Part shown: positions 35,609 through 43,725 of the stretch, piece by piece | How the letters are laid out: the number at the start of each line of letters is the position of its first letter | Numbering within the stretch: the first letter of the stretch is position 1 | Origin: Neogemmobacter tilapiae | Lineage (GTDB): Bacteria > Pseudomonadota > Alphaproteobacteria > Rhodobacterales > Rhodobacteraceae | Assembly (NCBI RefSeq): GCF_014652215.1 | Contig: NZ_BMYJ01000005.1 | Span: 188,026 to 252,025, forward strand | Reading direction: 5' to 3' | Length of the DNA: 64,000 nucleotides | Notes under the pieces: generated by a model | The model's database searches: none | The model's input: the letters and a program-made list of their open reading frames with translations, nothing else | Told to the model about the DNA's origin: nothing | Position numbers and translations under genes: made by a program

Positions 35609-36679
35609 ATGGAAGCGGATGTTCTGATCATAGGGGGCGGCGTTGCGGGCCTGTCTTTGGCGGCGGCCTTGGCCGGGCGCGCTTCTGTGATCGTGCTTGA
35701 AGCGGAGGGGGGGCTGGGCCACCACGCCTCGGGCCGATCCGCGGCGCTGTATGAGCCCTATTATGGCGCGGGGCCGGTGGTGGACTTGTCGCTTGCCTCG
35801 GGTGACGCCTTCCGCGAACTGGGGGTTCTGTCGCCCAGGGGCCTGATGCTGGTGGGCCGGGCCGATCAGGCCGAGGCGTTTCAGCATGATTTGCAGGCGA
35901 TGAAATTCGATCCAATCTCGGTCGCCGAGGCGCGGGCGAAGGTGCCGATCCTGAATGCGCAGGTGGCTTTGGCGGGTTATGCGGATCATGCTTGGGACAT
36001 TGACACCGATGCGCTGATGCAAGGCTTTGCGCGTAAGGCGCGGGGGGCAGGAACACAGATCGTGACCAAGGCCCGCGTCCAGCGCATCTGGCAAGAGGGG
36101 CATTGGCACATCGAATGGGCCGGGGGGCAGGCGCGTGGCGCGGTCTTGGTGAATGCAGGCGGCGCTTGGGCGGATGGGCTCGCCAGCATGGCAGGCATCG
36201 CCCCCTTGGGGATCGTGCCCTACCGTCGTTCGATGGCACGGATCCCCGCCCCCGGCGGGCAGGATGTGCGCCATTGGCCGATGATGTTTGGGCCGGGCGA
36301 GGATTGGTATGCCAAACCCGACGCCGGGGCGCTGATCGTGTCGCCCGCCGAGGAAGACGCCGTGATCGCCCATGACACCTTTCCCGAGGACATGGTTCTG
36401 GCCGAAGGGTTGGTGCGCTATGAGGCGATGGTGACCGAACCCGTGACCCGGTTGCTGTCATCCTGGGCGGGATTGCGCAGTTTTGCGCCCGACCGTGTGC
36501 CGGTGATTGGCTTTGATCCAAAGGCGAAAGGCCTCTTCTGGCTGGCGGGCCAAGGCGGCTATGGCTTTCAGACCTGCCCGGCGGCCGCGGGTTTGGCGGC
36601 GGCCTTGATCAGCGGGGAAGCGCCGGTTGTCGCTGCGGAAACCGTCAACGCCCTGTCGCCCTTGCGTTTTGCCCGGTGA
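35609..36679 (+). CDS. FAD-dependent oxidoreductase, D-amino-acid oxidase fold
   Basis: DAO family flavoprotein of 356 residues with the N-terminal VLIIGGGVAGLSLAAALAG loop and the GHHASGRSAAL segment near the flavin. The C-terminal GLFWLAGQGGYGFQTCPAAA contacts the isoalloxazine ring in relatives. It could be a glycine, D-amino-acid or hydantoin-derived amine oxidase; the substrate cannot be told. It follows the purine transporter operon but is separated by a terminator-like repeat. Confidence 0.85.
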   Translation: MEADVLIIGGGVAGLSLAAALAGRASVIVLEAEGGLGHHASGRSAALYEPYYGAGPVVDLSLASGDAFRELGVLSPRGLMLVGRADQAEAFQHDLQAMKFDPISVAEARAKVPILNAQVALAGYADHAWDIDTDALMQGFARKARGAGTQIVTKARVQRIWQEGHWHIEWAGGQARGAVLVNAGGAWADGLASMAGIAPLGIVPYRRSMARIPAPGGQDVRHWPMMFGPGEDWYAKPDAGALIVSPAEEDAVIAHDTFPEDMVLAEGLVRYEAMVTEPVTRLLSSWAGLRSFAPDRVPVIGFDPKAKGLFWLAGQGGYGFQTCPAAAGLAAALISGEAPVVAAETVNALSPLRFAR

Positions 36680-36726
36680 CAGCTCCCGCCCGCCCCGCCA
36701 TGATGGGCCAAAAGCGGGGGCAGGCG

Positions 36727-37512
36727 ATGCGCGTATTCTGGGTTCTGGGTGTGGTGGCGATGTTGGCCGGTTGCGGCGGGGGCGGCGGTGCGCCGGTGTC
36801 TAAGGAACCCGTGCCCGTGGGCCAAGTCACCGCCCCGAACTTCAGCGATGCCGATCCGCACCCTTGGGCTGGCCGCAAACCCGCAAATTATCCCGTCCAT
36901 GGCATCGATATCAGCCGCTTTCAGACCAGCATCGACTGGCAGACGGCCCGTGCCAATGGCGTGAACTTTGCCTTCATCAAAGCCACCGAAGGCGGCGATC
37001 TGGCCGACCCGATGTTCCGCGACCATTGGAACGGCGCGGGGCGGGCGGGGGTTCAGCGTGGCGCCTATCACTTCTGGTATCACTGCCGACCCGCCGCCGA
37101 ACAGGCGCGCTGGTTCATCAAACATGTGCCGAAAGGCGGCCTGCCCCCCGTCCTCGACATGGAATGGACGCCGTTTTCCCCGACCTGCACCATCCGCAAA
37201 CCCGGCGCCGAAATCCGGGCCGAAGCGGCCGAATTCATGAACATCATCGCCGCCCATTACGGCCAACGCCCCATCCTTTACACCACGCCCGATTTCTATG
37301 TGGAGAATGAGATGTGGCGCCTGTCCGGCATGGAATTCTGGCTCCGCGCCGTCACCGCCCATCCGGGCGAACGGTATGAGGGCCAGCATTGGACCTTTTG
37401 GCAATACACCGGCACGGGGCTGATCCCCGGCATCCAAGGTGAGGTCGATATCAACGTCTTTGCAGGGGGCGAGGGGGCTTGGGCCGATTGGCTGGCCACG
37501 CGCCAACAGTAA
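36727..37512 (+). CDS. GH25 family lipoprotein (lysozyme-like muramidase)
   Basis: Glycoside hydrolase family 25 protein of 261 residues. The start at 36727 gives a lipoprotein signal MRVFWVLGVVAMLAGC with a lipobox LAGC; the ATG at 36676 would push the signal inward. Catalytic-domain markers are HGIDISRFQTSIDW, FIKATEGGD, GAYHFW, and the acidic pair in VLDMEWT. It should cleave peptidoglycan glycan strands from a membrane-anchored position. No partner is obvious in the neighbouring genes. Confidence 0.9.
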   Translation: MRVFWVLGVVAMLAGCGGGGGAPVSKEPVPVGQVTAPNFSDADPHPWAGRKPANYPVHGIDISRFQTSIDWQTARANGVNFAFIKATEGGDLADPMFRDHWNGAGRAGVQRGAYHFWYHCRPAAEQARWFIKHVPKGGLPPVLDMEWTPFSPTCTIRKPGAEIRAEAAEFMNIIAAHYGQRPILYTTPDFYVENEMWRLSGMEFWLRAVTAHPGERYEGQHWTFWQYTGTGLIPGIQGEVDINVFAGGEGAWADWLATRQQ

Positions 37513-37602
37513 GGTTTTGCAGACTGGCGGGGCTTGGCGGGTCTTGCTATGCAGGCCCGGCAAGGCCCACGGGCCCAGCCGGAACCCCTGCCGGAGAATG
37601 TC

Positions 37603-39030
37603 ATGAACCCTCTGACCCGCCGACGCCTGTTGCAATCCGCCGCTGCGGGCATGGCTTTGGGTGGCTTGGGTCTGGGCCGTGCCGTCGCGGGCGGTCCCCA
37701 GACCTTGCGGCTGGGGGTGGCGCAGGCCGAGATCATGCCGGGCCTGCCCACAGAAAACATCTGGGCTTTTGACCAGCGCGTGTTGCGCCTGCGTCAGGGC
37801 GAAGCGGCCCAGATCAAAGTGACCAACGCGCTGGAGGAGGTCACCACCGTCCACTGGCATGGTCTGCGCATTCCCCATGCGCAGGATGGTGTGCCCTATC
37901 TTTCGCAGTTTCCGATAGGGGTCGGCGAAACATACACCTACAACTTTACCCCGCCCGATGCGGGCACCCATTGGTTTCACCCGCATTGCAACACGCTGGA
38001 ACAATTGGCGCGCGGTGCTGCTGGGGTTCTGGTGGTGGAAGAGGCGGAGGATCCCGGCTTTGATGCCGATGCGGTGATTGAGCTGCGCGACTTCCGGCTG
38101 GGCAGCGACGGCCAGTTTCTGGAATTCACCCGCGCCCGCAATGCGGCGCGGGGCGGGACTTTGGGCACGATCATCACGGCGAATTGGCAGAGTGAGACGC
38201 GGTTGCAGGCTCCTGCCGGGGGGTTCCTGCGGCTGCGGCTGGCGGTGACAGATATCACCCGCGTCTTCCGTCTGGCCGTGGCGGGGGCCGAGGCGAAGGT
38301 GGTGGCGCTGGATGGTCAGCCGGTCGACAGCCCGATGGGCATTTCCCCCCTGCCGCGCGCCGATGGGTCGGAACCCGAGGTCGGGCCGAACACCTGGCCC
38401 TTGGTGCTTGGCCCCGGCATGCGGGCCGATCTGGGCATTCTGATGCCGGGGCCGGGGGCCGAGGTGCAGTTGCGCGCGGGCCTGCCGGGGGGCCGGGAAA
38501 TCGTGCTGGCCCGGATCGCCGCCACCGGCCCGGATTTGCAGCGTAAAATGTTCCAAATGCCTGTCCTGCCCAAGAACCCGCTGCCAGAACTGGACTTGGA
38601 CAAAGCCGAAACGCTCGACTTCACCATCGGGTGGAGCCCCGAAGGCGATGCAGGCACCTCAGGTATCTGCGGCGATGCGCCCTATCGGTTCTGGTCGATC
38701 GACCGCAAGCTTTGGCCCGGCGAAGGCCCGCCCGACCCCGCCGATCCCATCGCCCCCTTGGCCACGCTGGAGCGGGGCAAGACCTATCGCCTGCGCCTTA
38801 AAAACGAAACGCAGAACGACCATCCCATCCATCTGCATGGCCTTGCCATGCGCGTCTCCTCGCCCGACCGCCGCGCCCTGCCGCCACATTGGGCCGACAC
38901 CCTTCTGCTGCGCGCCCATGAGGAACGCGAGGTCGCGGTCGTCGCCGACAACCCCGGCGATTGGGTGTTTCATTGCCATGTGATCGAGCATCAGAAGACG
39001 GGACTGGCGGGCCTGATCCGGGTCACTTAA
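37603..39030 (+). CDS. multicopper oxidase, Tat-exported
   Basis: Periplasmic copper oxidase of 475 residues. The N-terminus TRRRLLQSAAAGMALGG is a twin-arginine signal. All four copper-binding motifs are visible: TVHWHGLRIPH, THWFHPHCN, HPIHLHGL, and HCHVIEHQKTG with the type 1 copper ligands. No Met-rich insert of the CueO type is seen. It could oxidise Cu(I) or phenolic or metal substrates. Its stop overlaps the convergent XRE gene by four bases. Confidence 0.92.
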   Translation: MNPLTRRRLLQSAAAGMALGGLGLGRAVAGGPQTLRLGVAQAEIMPGLPTENIWAFDQRVLRLRQGEAAQIKVTNALEEVTTVHWHGLRIPHAQDGVPYLSQFPIGVGETYTYNFTPPDAGTHWFHPHCNTLEQLARGAAGVLVVEEAEDPGFDADAVIELRDFRLGSDGQFLEFTRARNAARGGTLGTIITANWQSETRLQAPAGGFLRLRLAVTDITRVFRLAVAGAEAKVVALDGQPVDSPMGISPLPRADGSEPEVGPNTWPLVLGPGMRADLGILMPGPGAEVQLRAGLPGGREIVLARIAATGPDLQRKMFQMPVLPKNPLPELDLDKAETLDFTIGWSPEGDAGTSGICGDAPYRFWSIDRKLWPGEGPPDPADPIAPLATLERGKTYRLRLKNETQNDHPIHLHGLAMRVSSPDRRALPPHWADTLLLRAHEEREVAVVADNPGDWVFHCHVIEHQKTGLAGLIRVT

Positions 39031-39248
39031 CCCTCCGGTTCCTCTTGGCTGGCGTCATGCGCCAGCAGATCCCCCGGCTGGCAATCCAGCGCCTTGCACA
39101 AAGCATCCAGCGTCGAAAACCGCACCGCCCTTGCCTTGCCCGTCTTCAGCACCGACAGATTCTGAATCGAAATACCCACCTGATCCGCCAGATCGCCCAA
39201 CCGCATCTTGCGGCGGGCCAGCATCACGTCGAGATTGACGATGATCAT
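39027..39248 (-). CDS. small XRE-family regulator (YozG-like)
   Basis: A 73-residue Cro/C1-type helix-turn-helix protein (MRLGDLADQVGISIQNLSVLKTGKARAVRFSTLDALCKAL). Single-domain XRE proteins of this type are regularly paired with DUF2975 membrane proteins, as here. AAAGGGGGG precedes the ATG. It is the downstream gene of the pair and could bind the duplicated operator upstream of DUF2975, but this is inference. Confidence 0.85.
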   Translation of the reverse strand: MIIVNLDVMLARRKMRLGDLADQVGISIQNLSVLKTGKARAVRFSTLDALCKALDCQPGDLLAHDASQEEPEG

Positions 39249-39259
39249 AAGCCCCCCTT

Positions 39260-39805
39260 TCAGACGGTCAGTTGCGCTTCGTCATGCATCTGCACAGCCA
39301 TGTCCATCGCATAGGACAGCGTCACCAGCAACAGCCCAACCCCCACGGCGGGCAGGTCGGGCCAGGTGATCCAATAGGCGGCAGGCATATCGCCCTGCGC
39401 ATAGTAAAGCCAAGCCAGTAGGTTGTACAAAACCTGCGAGACCACCGGCCAAAGGCTGATGATCCAGCCAATCCGCCGCAGAAAGCGGATCATCGGCTGC
39501 ACAAACACCTGCCCCGTCGCGCAGCGGTGAATGACCCGATGCACCAGAAACAGGATCGTCGCATAGACCGCCACCTCGATGGTGCTGATCGACCAATAGG
39601 CGATCTGGCTGGGCAGGCTGAAATTCTCCAGCATGGGCACCCCTGCCAGACAGACCGGATCATCCCCCACAATTTCGCGGGCGACCTCTGGCGCGGCCAG
39701 AATCGCCGAAACCGCCGACCAGATGAACAGCGGAAAGGCGATCCAGATCAGCCAAAAGCCTGTGTCGAGCAGGCGAAAGATCTTCATCGTGCGGGCCGTG
39801 GCCAT
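39260..39805 (-). CDS. DUF2975 membrane protein
   Basis: A 181-residue protein with four hydrophobic helices and a family-like segment (VHRVIHRCATGQVFVQPMIRFLRRIGWIIS, shown in part as HRCATGQVF). DUF2975 proteins are thought to work with the partner XRE regulator, possibly as membrane signal receivers or regulator tethers. The start at 39805 is preceded by AAGGGTGG. The gene is divergent from the RTX-hydrolase gene across a region with a duplicated operator. Confidence 0.82.
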   Translation of the reverse strand: MATARTMKIFRLLDTGFWLIWIAFPLFIWSAVSAILAAPEVAREIVGDDPVCLAGVPMLENFSLPSQIAYWSISTIEVAVYATILFLVHRVIHRCATGQVFVQPMIRFLRRIGWIISLWPVVSQVLYNLLAWLYYAQGDMPAAYWITWPDLPAVGVGLLLVTLSYAMDMAVQMHDEAQLTV

Positions 39806-39836
39806 GTTCCACCCTTGGACAATTGACGCTTATCGA

Positions 39837-39867
39837 GAATATTTTCACGATAATCATGAAAATATTC
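39837..39867. promoter_or_regulatory. palindromic operator, site 1
   Basis: GAATATTTTCA (39837-39847), 9-base spacer CGATAATCA, TGAAAATATTC (39857-39867): a perfect 11-base inverted repeat. Its core TTTTCACGATAATCATGAAA matches site 2 at 18 of 20 positions. It lies just upstream of a plausible -35 (TTGACG, 39869-39874) for the rightward gene. Confidence 0.78.
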
Positions 39868-39894
39868 CTTGACGCATCACGAATTTCGTTTCTA

Positions 39895-39915
39895 TTTTCA
39901 CGTTTATCATGAAAT
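39895..39915. promoter_or_regulatory. palindromic operator, site 2
   Basis: TTTTCACGTTTATCATGAAA, the same core as site 1, with its centre 53 bases away (five helical turns). It overlaps the predicted transcript start of the RTX-hydrolase gene, just after a possible -10 (TCTATT, 39891-39896). Confidence 0.75.
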
Positions 39916-39948
39916 CGCACCCGATCAAGGGGCGGATGGAGAATAGAA

Positions 39949-41730
39949 ATGGATTTCGACCCTTTGGCGATGCGCCAGTCGGTGAACAAGATTGTGGCCG
40001 CCGCCATGAAAGACGGCGGTGCGCCTGCCATGCTGGCCCAGGTGGCGCAGGGCAACCTGTCCCTGCGGCTGGCCAAGGGCGTGGTCGATGTGGACACCAA
40101 AGCCCCCGCGACCATGGCGAATACCTTTGAAAACGGCTCGCAGACCAAGATGATGACGGCGGTTCTGGTGCTGCAACTGGTGGAACAGGGCAAGATCGCG
40201 CTGGACGACAAGATCGCCGATCTGCTGCCCAAAGAACTGACCCAAGGCCTGACCAACGCCGATCAGGCGACGGTGCGGCAGTTGCTGAACATGACGGCGG
40301 GCATCGCGAATTATACCGAGGCGGTGGATCCGGAAAGCGGACTGCCCGCCTTTGCCGCTTGGCTGCTGGCCCATCCGGGCGAGACTTTCGGCCCAGAACA
40401 GGCGCTGGAAATGGCGCGGGGGATGGCGCCGACAGGTAAACCCGGCGAAAGCTATCACTATTCCAACACCAATTTCCTGCTGCTGGGGCAGATGCTGCAA
40501 GCGGTGACCGGCAAGGATTTCCACGCGCTTCTGGCCGAAAACATCTTTGCCATTGCCGGAATGACCGACAGCGGGCGGATTCTGGATGCGGACGCCAACC
40601 GCCTGTCCAGCTATTTCGGCAATCCCACCGGGGGCAGTGCCTTGGACGTGACCGAACTGCTGTGGGAATGCGTCGGCGAATCCGGCGTGGCCACGACCAC
40701 ACAAGACATGCTGGCCTTCATCAAGGCGCTGCTGGTCGACAAAAGCCTGCTTTCGGCAGAAATGCTGGCCGAAATGACCAACATGGTCAGCGCCACGACC
40801 GAGGGCGACCTGACCTTGGGCTATGGCATGGGGCTGGGCACCATCCTGCTTGAGGGTGGTTTGCAAACCATCGGCCACAATGGCCAGACGGCGGGCACGG
40901 TTTCCACCACCGATCTGAACATGTTGACCGGGGCCATCGTCACCCTTGCCGCAACCAGTTCTGGCGTCAGCATCGAAACCGCCTCGCTGATGATCCACGA
41001 CCTGCTGACCAAAGCGAAAGTCTGGCAGACGGTCGAAGACGATGGCAGCCCCCTCCGCGTGCAATCCGGCACGGCGGCGCAGATGCGGTTGTTGGAGGCT
41101 GAAAACGGATTGCGCTTTGAATTGGCGGGCGCGGGCCTGACGCTTGACCGTCAGGTCGAGGGCTTGACCACGGCCAATCTGCGCTTTGCAGACGGTTCGG
41201 TGCTGGTGGTCGGTGACAACCGCAAGGGCGCGGCTTGGGATGCCCTGACCAACGACCAGGACATTCTGCGCGATTTTGCCAAGGCGGCGGGCCAGAACAA
41301 CCAGTTGATTGGCCTTGGCGGCGATGACCGTCTTGCAGGGGGGCGGGGCGATGATCGTCTTGCGGGGGGCGAAGGGGCTGACCGCCTGTGGGGCCGGGCG
41401 GGCGATGATCGGTTGGTCGGCGGATCAGGGGCCGATGTCCTGACCGGAGGTCAGGGGGCCGATGTCTTTGTCTTTGACGCCGCTGGTCCGCGCGATCTGA
41501 TCCGCGACTTTGTGCGCGGAGAGGATAGGCTGTCTTTGGCCGGGCTGACGGATGGGGGGCTGCATTTTATCCGGGGGCAGGAATTTCATGGCGCGAGGGG
41601 AGAGGTTCGGTTCGAAGCCCGGGCGAAGGGTGTGTTGGTCGAGGCTGATCTGGACGGGGATGGGCTGGCGGATATGCGGGTGATGCTGCGGGGGATGGAA
41701 CGGATCGGGGTGGACGATCTGATCCTGTAA
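39949..41730 (+). CDS. serine hydrolase (beta-lactamase/DD-peptidase fold) fused to RTX calcium-binding repeats
   Basis: A 593-residue protein with no N-terminal signal peptide. Residues 1 to about 355 are a beta-lactamase-fold serine hydrolase: S64-Q-T-K67 (SxxK), Y171-S-N173 (YxN) and H310-N-G312 (HxG, in place of KTG). A linker domain (about 380-450) is followed by five to six glycine/aspartate nonapeptides (GGDDRLAGGRGDDRLAGG...) at about 455-510 and a C-terminal RTX end segment. That architecture indicates type I secretion and calcium-dependent folding outside the cell. GGAG precedes the ATG. It may cleave a peptide, ester or lactam; class C-like esterase or D-aminopeptidase activity is as likely as antibiotic resistance. 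Confidence 0.9.
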   Translation: MDFDPLAMRQSVNKIVAAAMKDGGAPAMLAQVAQGNLSLRLAKGVVDVDTKAPATMANTFENGSQTKMMTAVLVLQLVEQGKIALDDKIADLLPKELTQGLTNADQATVRQLLNMTAGIANYTEAVDPESGLPAFAAWLLAHPGETFGPEQALEMARGMAPTGKPGESYHYSNTNFLLLGQMLQAVTGKDFHALLAENIFAIAGMTDSGRILDADANRLSSYFGNPTGGSALDVTELLWECVGESGVATTTQDMLAFIKALLVDKSLLSAEMLAEMTNMVSATTEGDLTLGYGMGLGTILLEGGLQTIGHNGQTAGTVSTTDLNMLTGAIVTLAATSSGVSIETASLMIHDLLTKAKVWQTVEDDGSPLRVQSGTAAQMRLLEAENGLRFELAGAGLTLDRQVEGLTTANLRFADGSVLVVGDNRKGAAWDALTNDQDILRDFAKAAGQNNQLIGLGGDDRLAGGRGDDRLAGGEGADRLWGRAGDDRLVGGSGADVLTGGQGADVFVFDAAGPRDLIRDFVRGEDRLSLAGLTDGGLHFIRGQEFHGARGEVRFEARAKGVLVEADLDGDGLADMRVMLRGMERIGVDDLIL

Positions 41731-41820
41731 AGCGGCGGGGTCGCTGGCTTATGGCCTGCGGCCCACCCTTTTCTTGCTGCGCGCAGCGGCCTATCCTGCG
41801 GCAAAGGGATGGGGAACAAC

Positions 41821-43686
41821 ATGACCAAGGCCGATGATCAGATTTTCGATTTGCGTTTGGGCCGTTCGGGGCCGGACCTTTGGCCGATGCTTGAGGAACT
41901 CTATGGCCATCTGCCGCAATATGCCCGTTTTCAGAATGATCTTTTGGCCTTTCTGAAAAAGGGTTGGAAGGACCGGTCGGCCGATCTGAAAACACTGGAC
42001 CTGCAACGCGATCTGGAACCCGATTGGTTCATGCGTCCTGACCGGGCGGGCTATGTCTTCTACATCGACCGGTTCGCAGGGAATTTGCGGGGGGTGCTGG
42101 ACCATCTGGATTATCTGGCGGACCTTGGGATCACCTATGTGCATCTGATGCCCTGCTTGAAGCCGCGCCCCGGTGACAGCGATGGCGGCTATTCGGTGAT
42201 GGATTATCGGCAGATCAACCCAGCCTATGGCACGATGGCGGATTTTCAGGCCGTGGCGAAGGCTTTCCGCGAAAGGGGCATCGCGCTGTGTGTCGATCTG
42301 GTGCTGAACCATACGGCGAAAGAGCATGAATGGGCGGAACGGGCCAAGGCAGGGGACGCGACGCATCAAGCCTATTACCTGATGTTCGACAGCCCCGATC
42401 TGCCCGACCAATATGAACGGTCGCTGGTAGAAGTGTTTCCGGAACATGCGCCAGGGAATTTCACGCACTATCCCGATTTGGGCAAATGGGTCTGGACGAC
42501 CTTTAACGAACATCAATGGGATCTGAACTGGGCCAATCCGCAGGTCTTTCTGGAAATCGTCGGGGTGATGTTGCATCTGGCCAACAGCGGTGTCGATGTT
42601 CTGCGGTTGGATGCGGTGGCCTTTATGTGGAAGCGGATGGGCACGCGCTGCCAATCAGAGCCCGAGGTTCATATGCTGCTGCAAGCCCTGCGCGCCTGTT
42701 GCCGCATTGCCTGTCCGGCAGTGATCCATCTGGAAGAGGCGATTGTATCACCGTCGGAAATGCTGCCCTACTTGGGGCGGGGGCGCCATGACGGGCGGGA
42801 AGGCAACCTTGCCTATCACAACAGCCTGATGGTGCAGTTCTGGAATGCGCTGGCGGCGCGGGATACGGGGCTGATGACGCATGTCCTGTCCAGCCATTTT
42901 CCGGAACGGCTGAACAATGCGACCTATGCGACCTATATCCGCTGCCATGACGATATCGGCTGGGCGGTGACGGATGAGGACGCGGCGGCGCTGGGGTTCA
43001 GTGGGCAGGCGCATCGGGCCTGGCTGTCGGATTTTTATGAAGGCACAGCACCAGGCTCTTTTGCGGCGGGTGAATTGTTTCAGGAGAATCCGGCGACGGG
43101 CGACAAGCGGATTTCGGGATCTTTCGCCTCGCTGGCGGGTTTGGAGCGGGCGGGGGATGAGGCGGCAAGGCAGGTGGCGGTGCAGCGCATCCTGATGGGC
43201 CATGCGCTGATTGCGGCCTTTGGGGGCATTCCGCTGGTCTATATGGGGGACGAGCTGGCGATGCTGAACGATTATTCCTATCGCAATGATCCCCACCACG
43301 CGCATGACAGCCGCTGGGTGCATCGGCCCCGGATGGATTGGGAAGTGGCGGCGCGTCGGGAAAGCGACAATGGGCCATCGGGACAGGTTTTCCGGGGCTT
43401 GCGGCATATTCTGGCACGGCGCGCAGCCACGGCGGGGCTTCATGCCGATGTGCCGACACGGGTGATTGCGAACCCGGCACCGGGAGTGTTCAGCTTTCAG
43501 AGATTGGCGCCGACCGGCACGATTTTATGCCTGTTCAATTTTGGCGACAACTGGGCGCATTTGCCGGAAAGCTGGCTGACGGCGCATGGGGTGCGGTTGG
43601 GGCGCGATGAATTGTCGGATGCACAGGTCACATTGCATGGCGGGGTGATTTCCTTGCCGCCACAGGCGCGGGTCTGGCTGCGATAA
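41821..43686 (+). CDS. amylosucrase-type GH13 enzyme
   Basis: Glycoside hydrolase family 13 (GH13_4) protein of 621 residues. It matches amylosucrase in layout: an all-helical N-terminal domain (DRSADLKTLDLQRDLEPDWF), then the catalytic barrel. The nucleophile is D264 (VLRLDAVAF), the acid/base E306 (HLEEAIV), and the third carboxylate D377 (RCHDDIGWA). Amylosucrase makes alpha-1,4-glucan from sucrose and releases fructose. GGGGAA sits six bases before the ATG at 41821; the ATG at 41809 is in frame but has no spacing for a ribosome site. The glucan branching and degradation genes are not in this window. Confidence 0.88.
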   Translation: MTKADDQIFDLRLGRSGPDLWPMLEELYGHLPQYARFQNDLLAFLKKGWKDRSADLKTLDLQRDLEPDWFMRPDRAGYVFYIDRFAGNLRGVLDHLDYLADLGITYVHLMPCLKPRPGDSDGGYSVMDYRQINPAYGTMADFQAVAKAFRERGIALCVDLVLNHTAKEHEWAERAKAGDATHQAYYLMFDSPDLPDQYERSLVEVFPEHAPGNFTHYPDLGKWVWTTFNEHQWDLNWANPQVFLEIVGVMLHLANSGVDVLRLDAVAFMWKRMGTRCQSEPEVHMLLQALRACCRIACPAVIHLEEAIVSPSEMLPYLGRGRHDGREGNLAYHNSLMVQFWNALAARDTGLMTHVLSSHFPERLNNATYATYIRCHDDIGWAVTDEDAAALGFSGQAHRAWLSDFYEGTAPGSFAAGELFQENPATGDKRISGSFASLAGLERAGDEAARQVAVQRILMGHALIAAFGGIPLVYMGDELAMLNDYSYRNDPHHAHDSRWVHRPRMDWEVAARRESDNGPSGQVFRGLRHILARRAATAGLHADVPTRVIANPAPGVFSFQRLAPTGTILCLFNFGDNWAHLPESWLTAHGVRLGRDELSDAQVTLHGGVISLPPQARVWLR

Positions 43687-43713
43687 GGGCGGGGGCCTCG
43701 GCCCCCCGCCCTT
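43685..43713. terminator. bidirectional terminator between amylosucrase and PepSY genes
   Basis: AAGGGCGGGGG (43685-43695) and CCCCCGCCCTT (43703-43713) form an 11-base-pair stem with a 7-base loop. It overlaps the amylosucrase stop codon. It separates two convergent genes. Confidence 0.75.
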
Positions 43714-43725
43714 GGGTTCCCCAGT

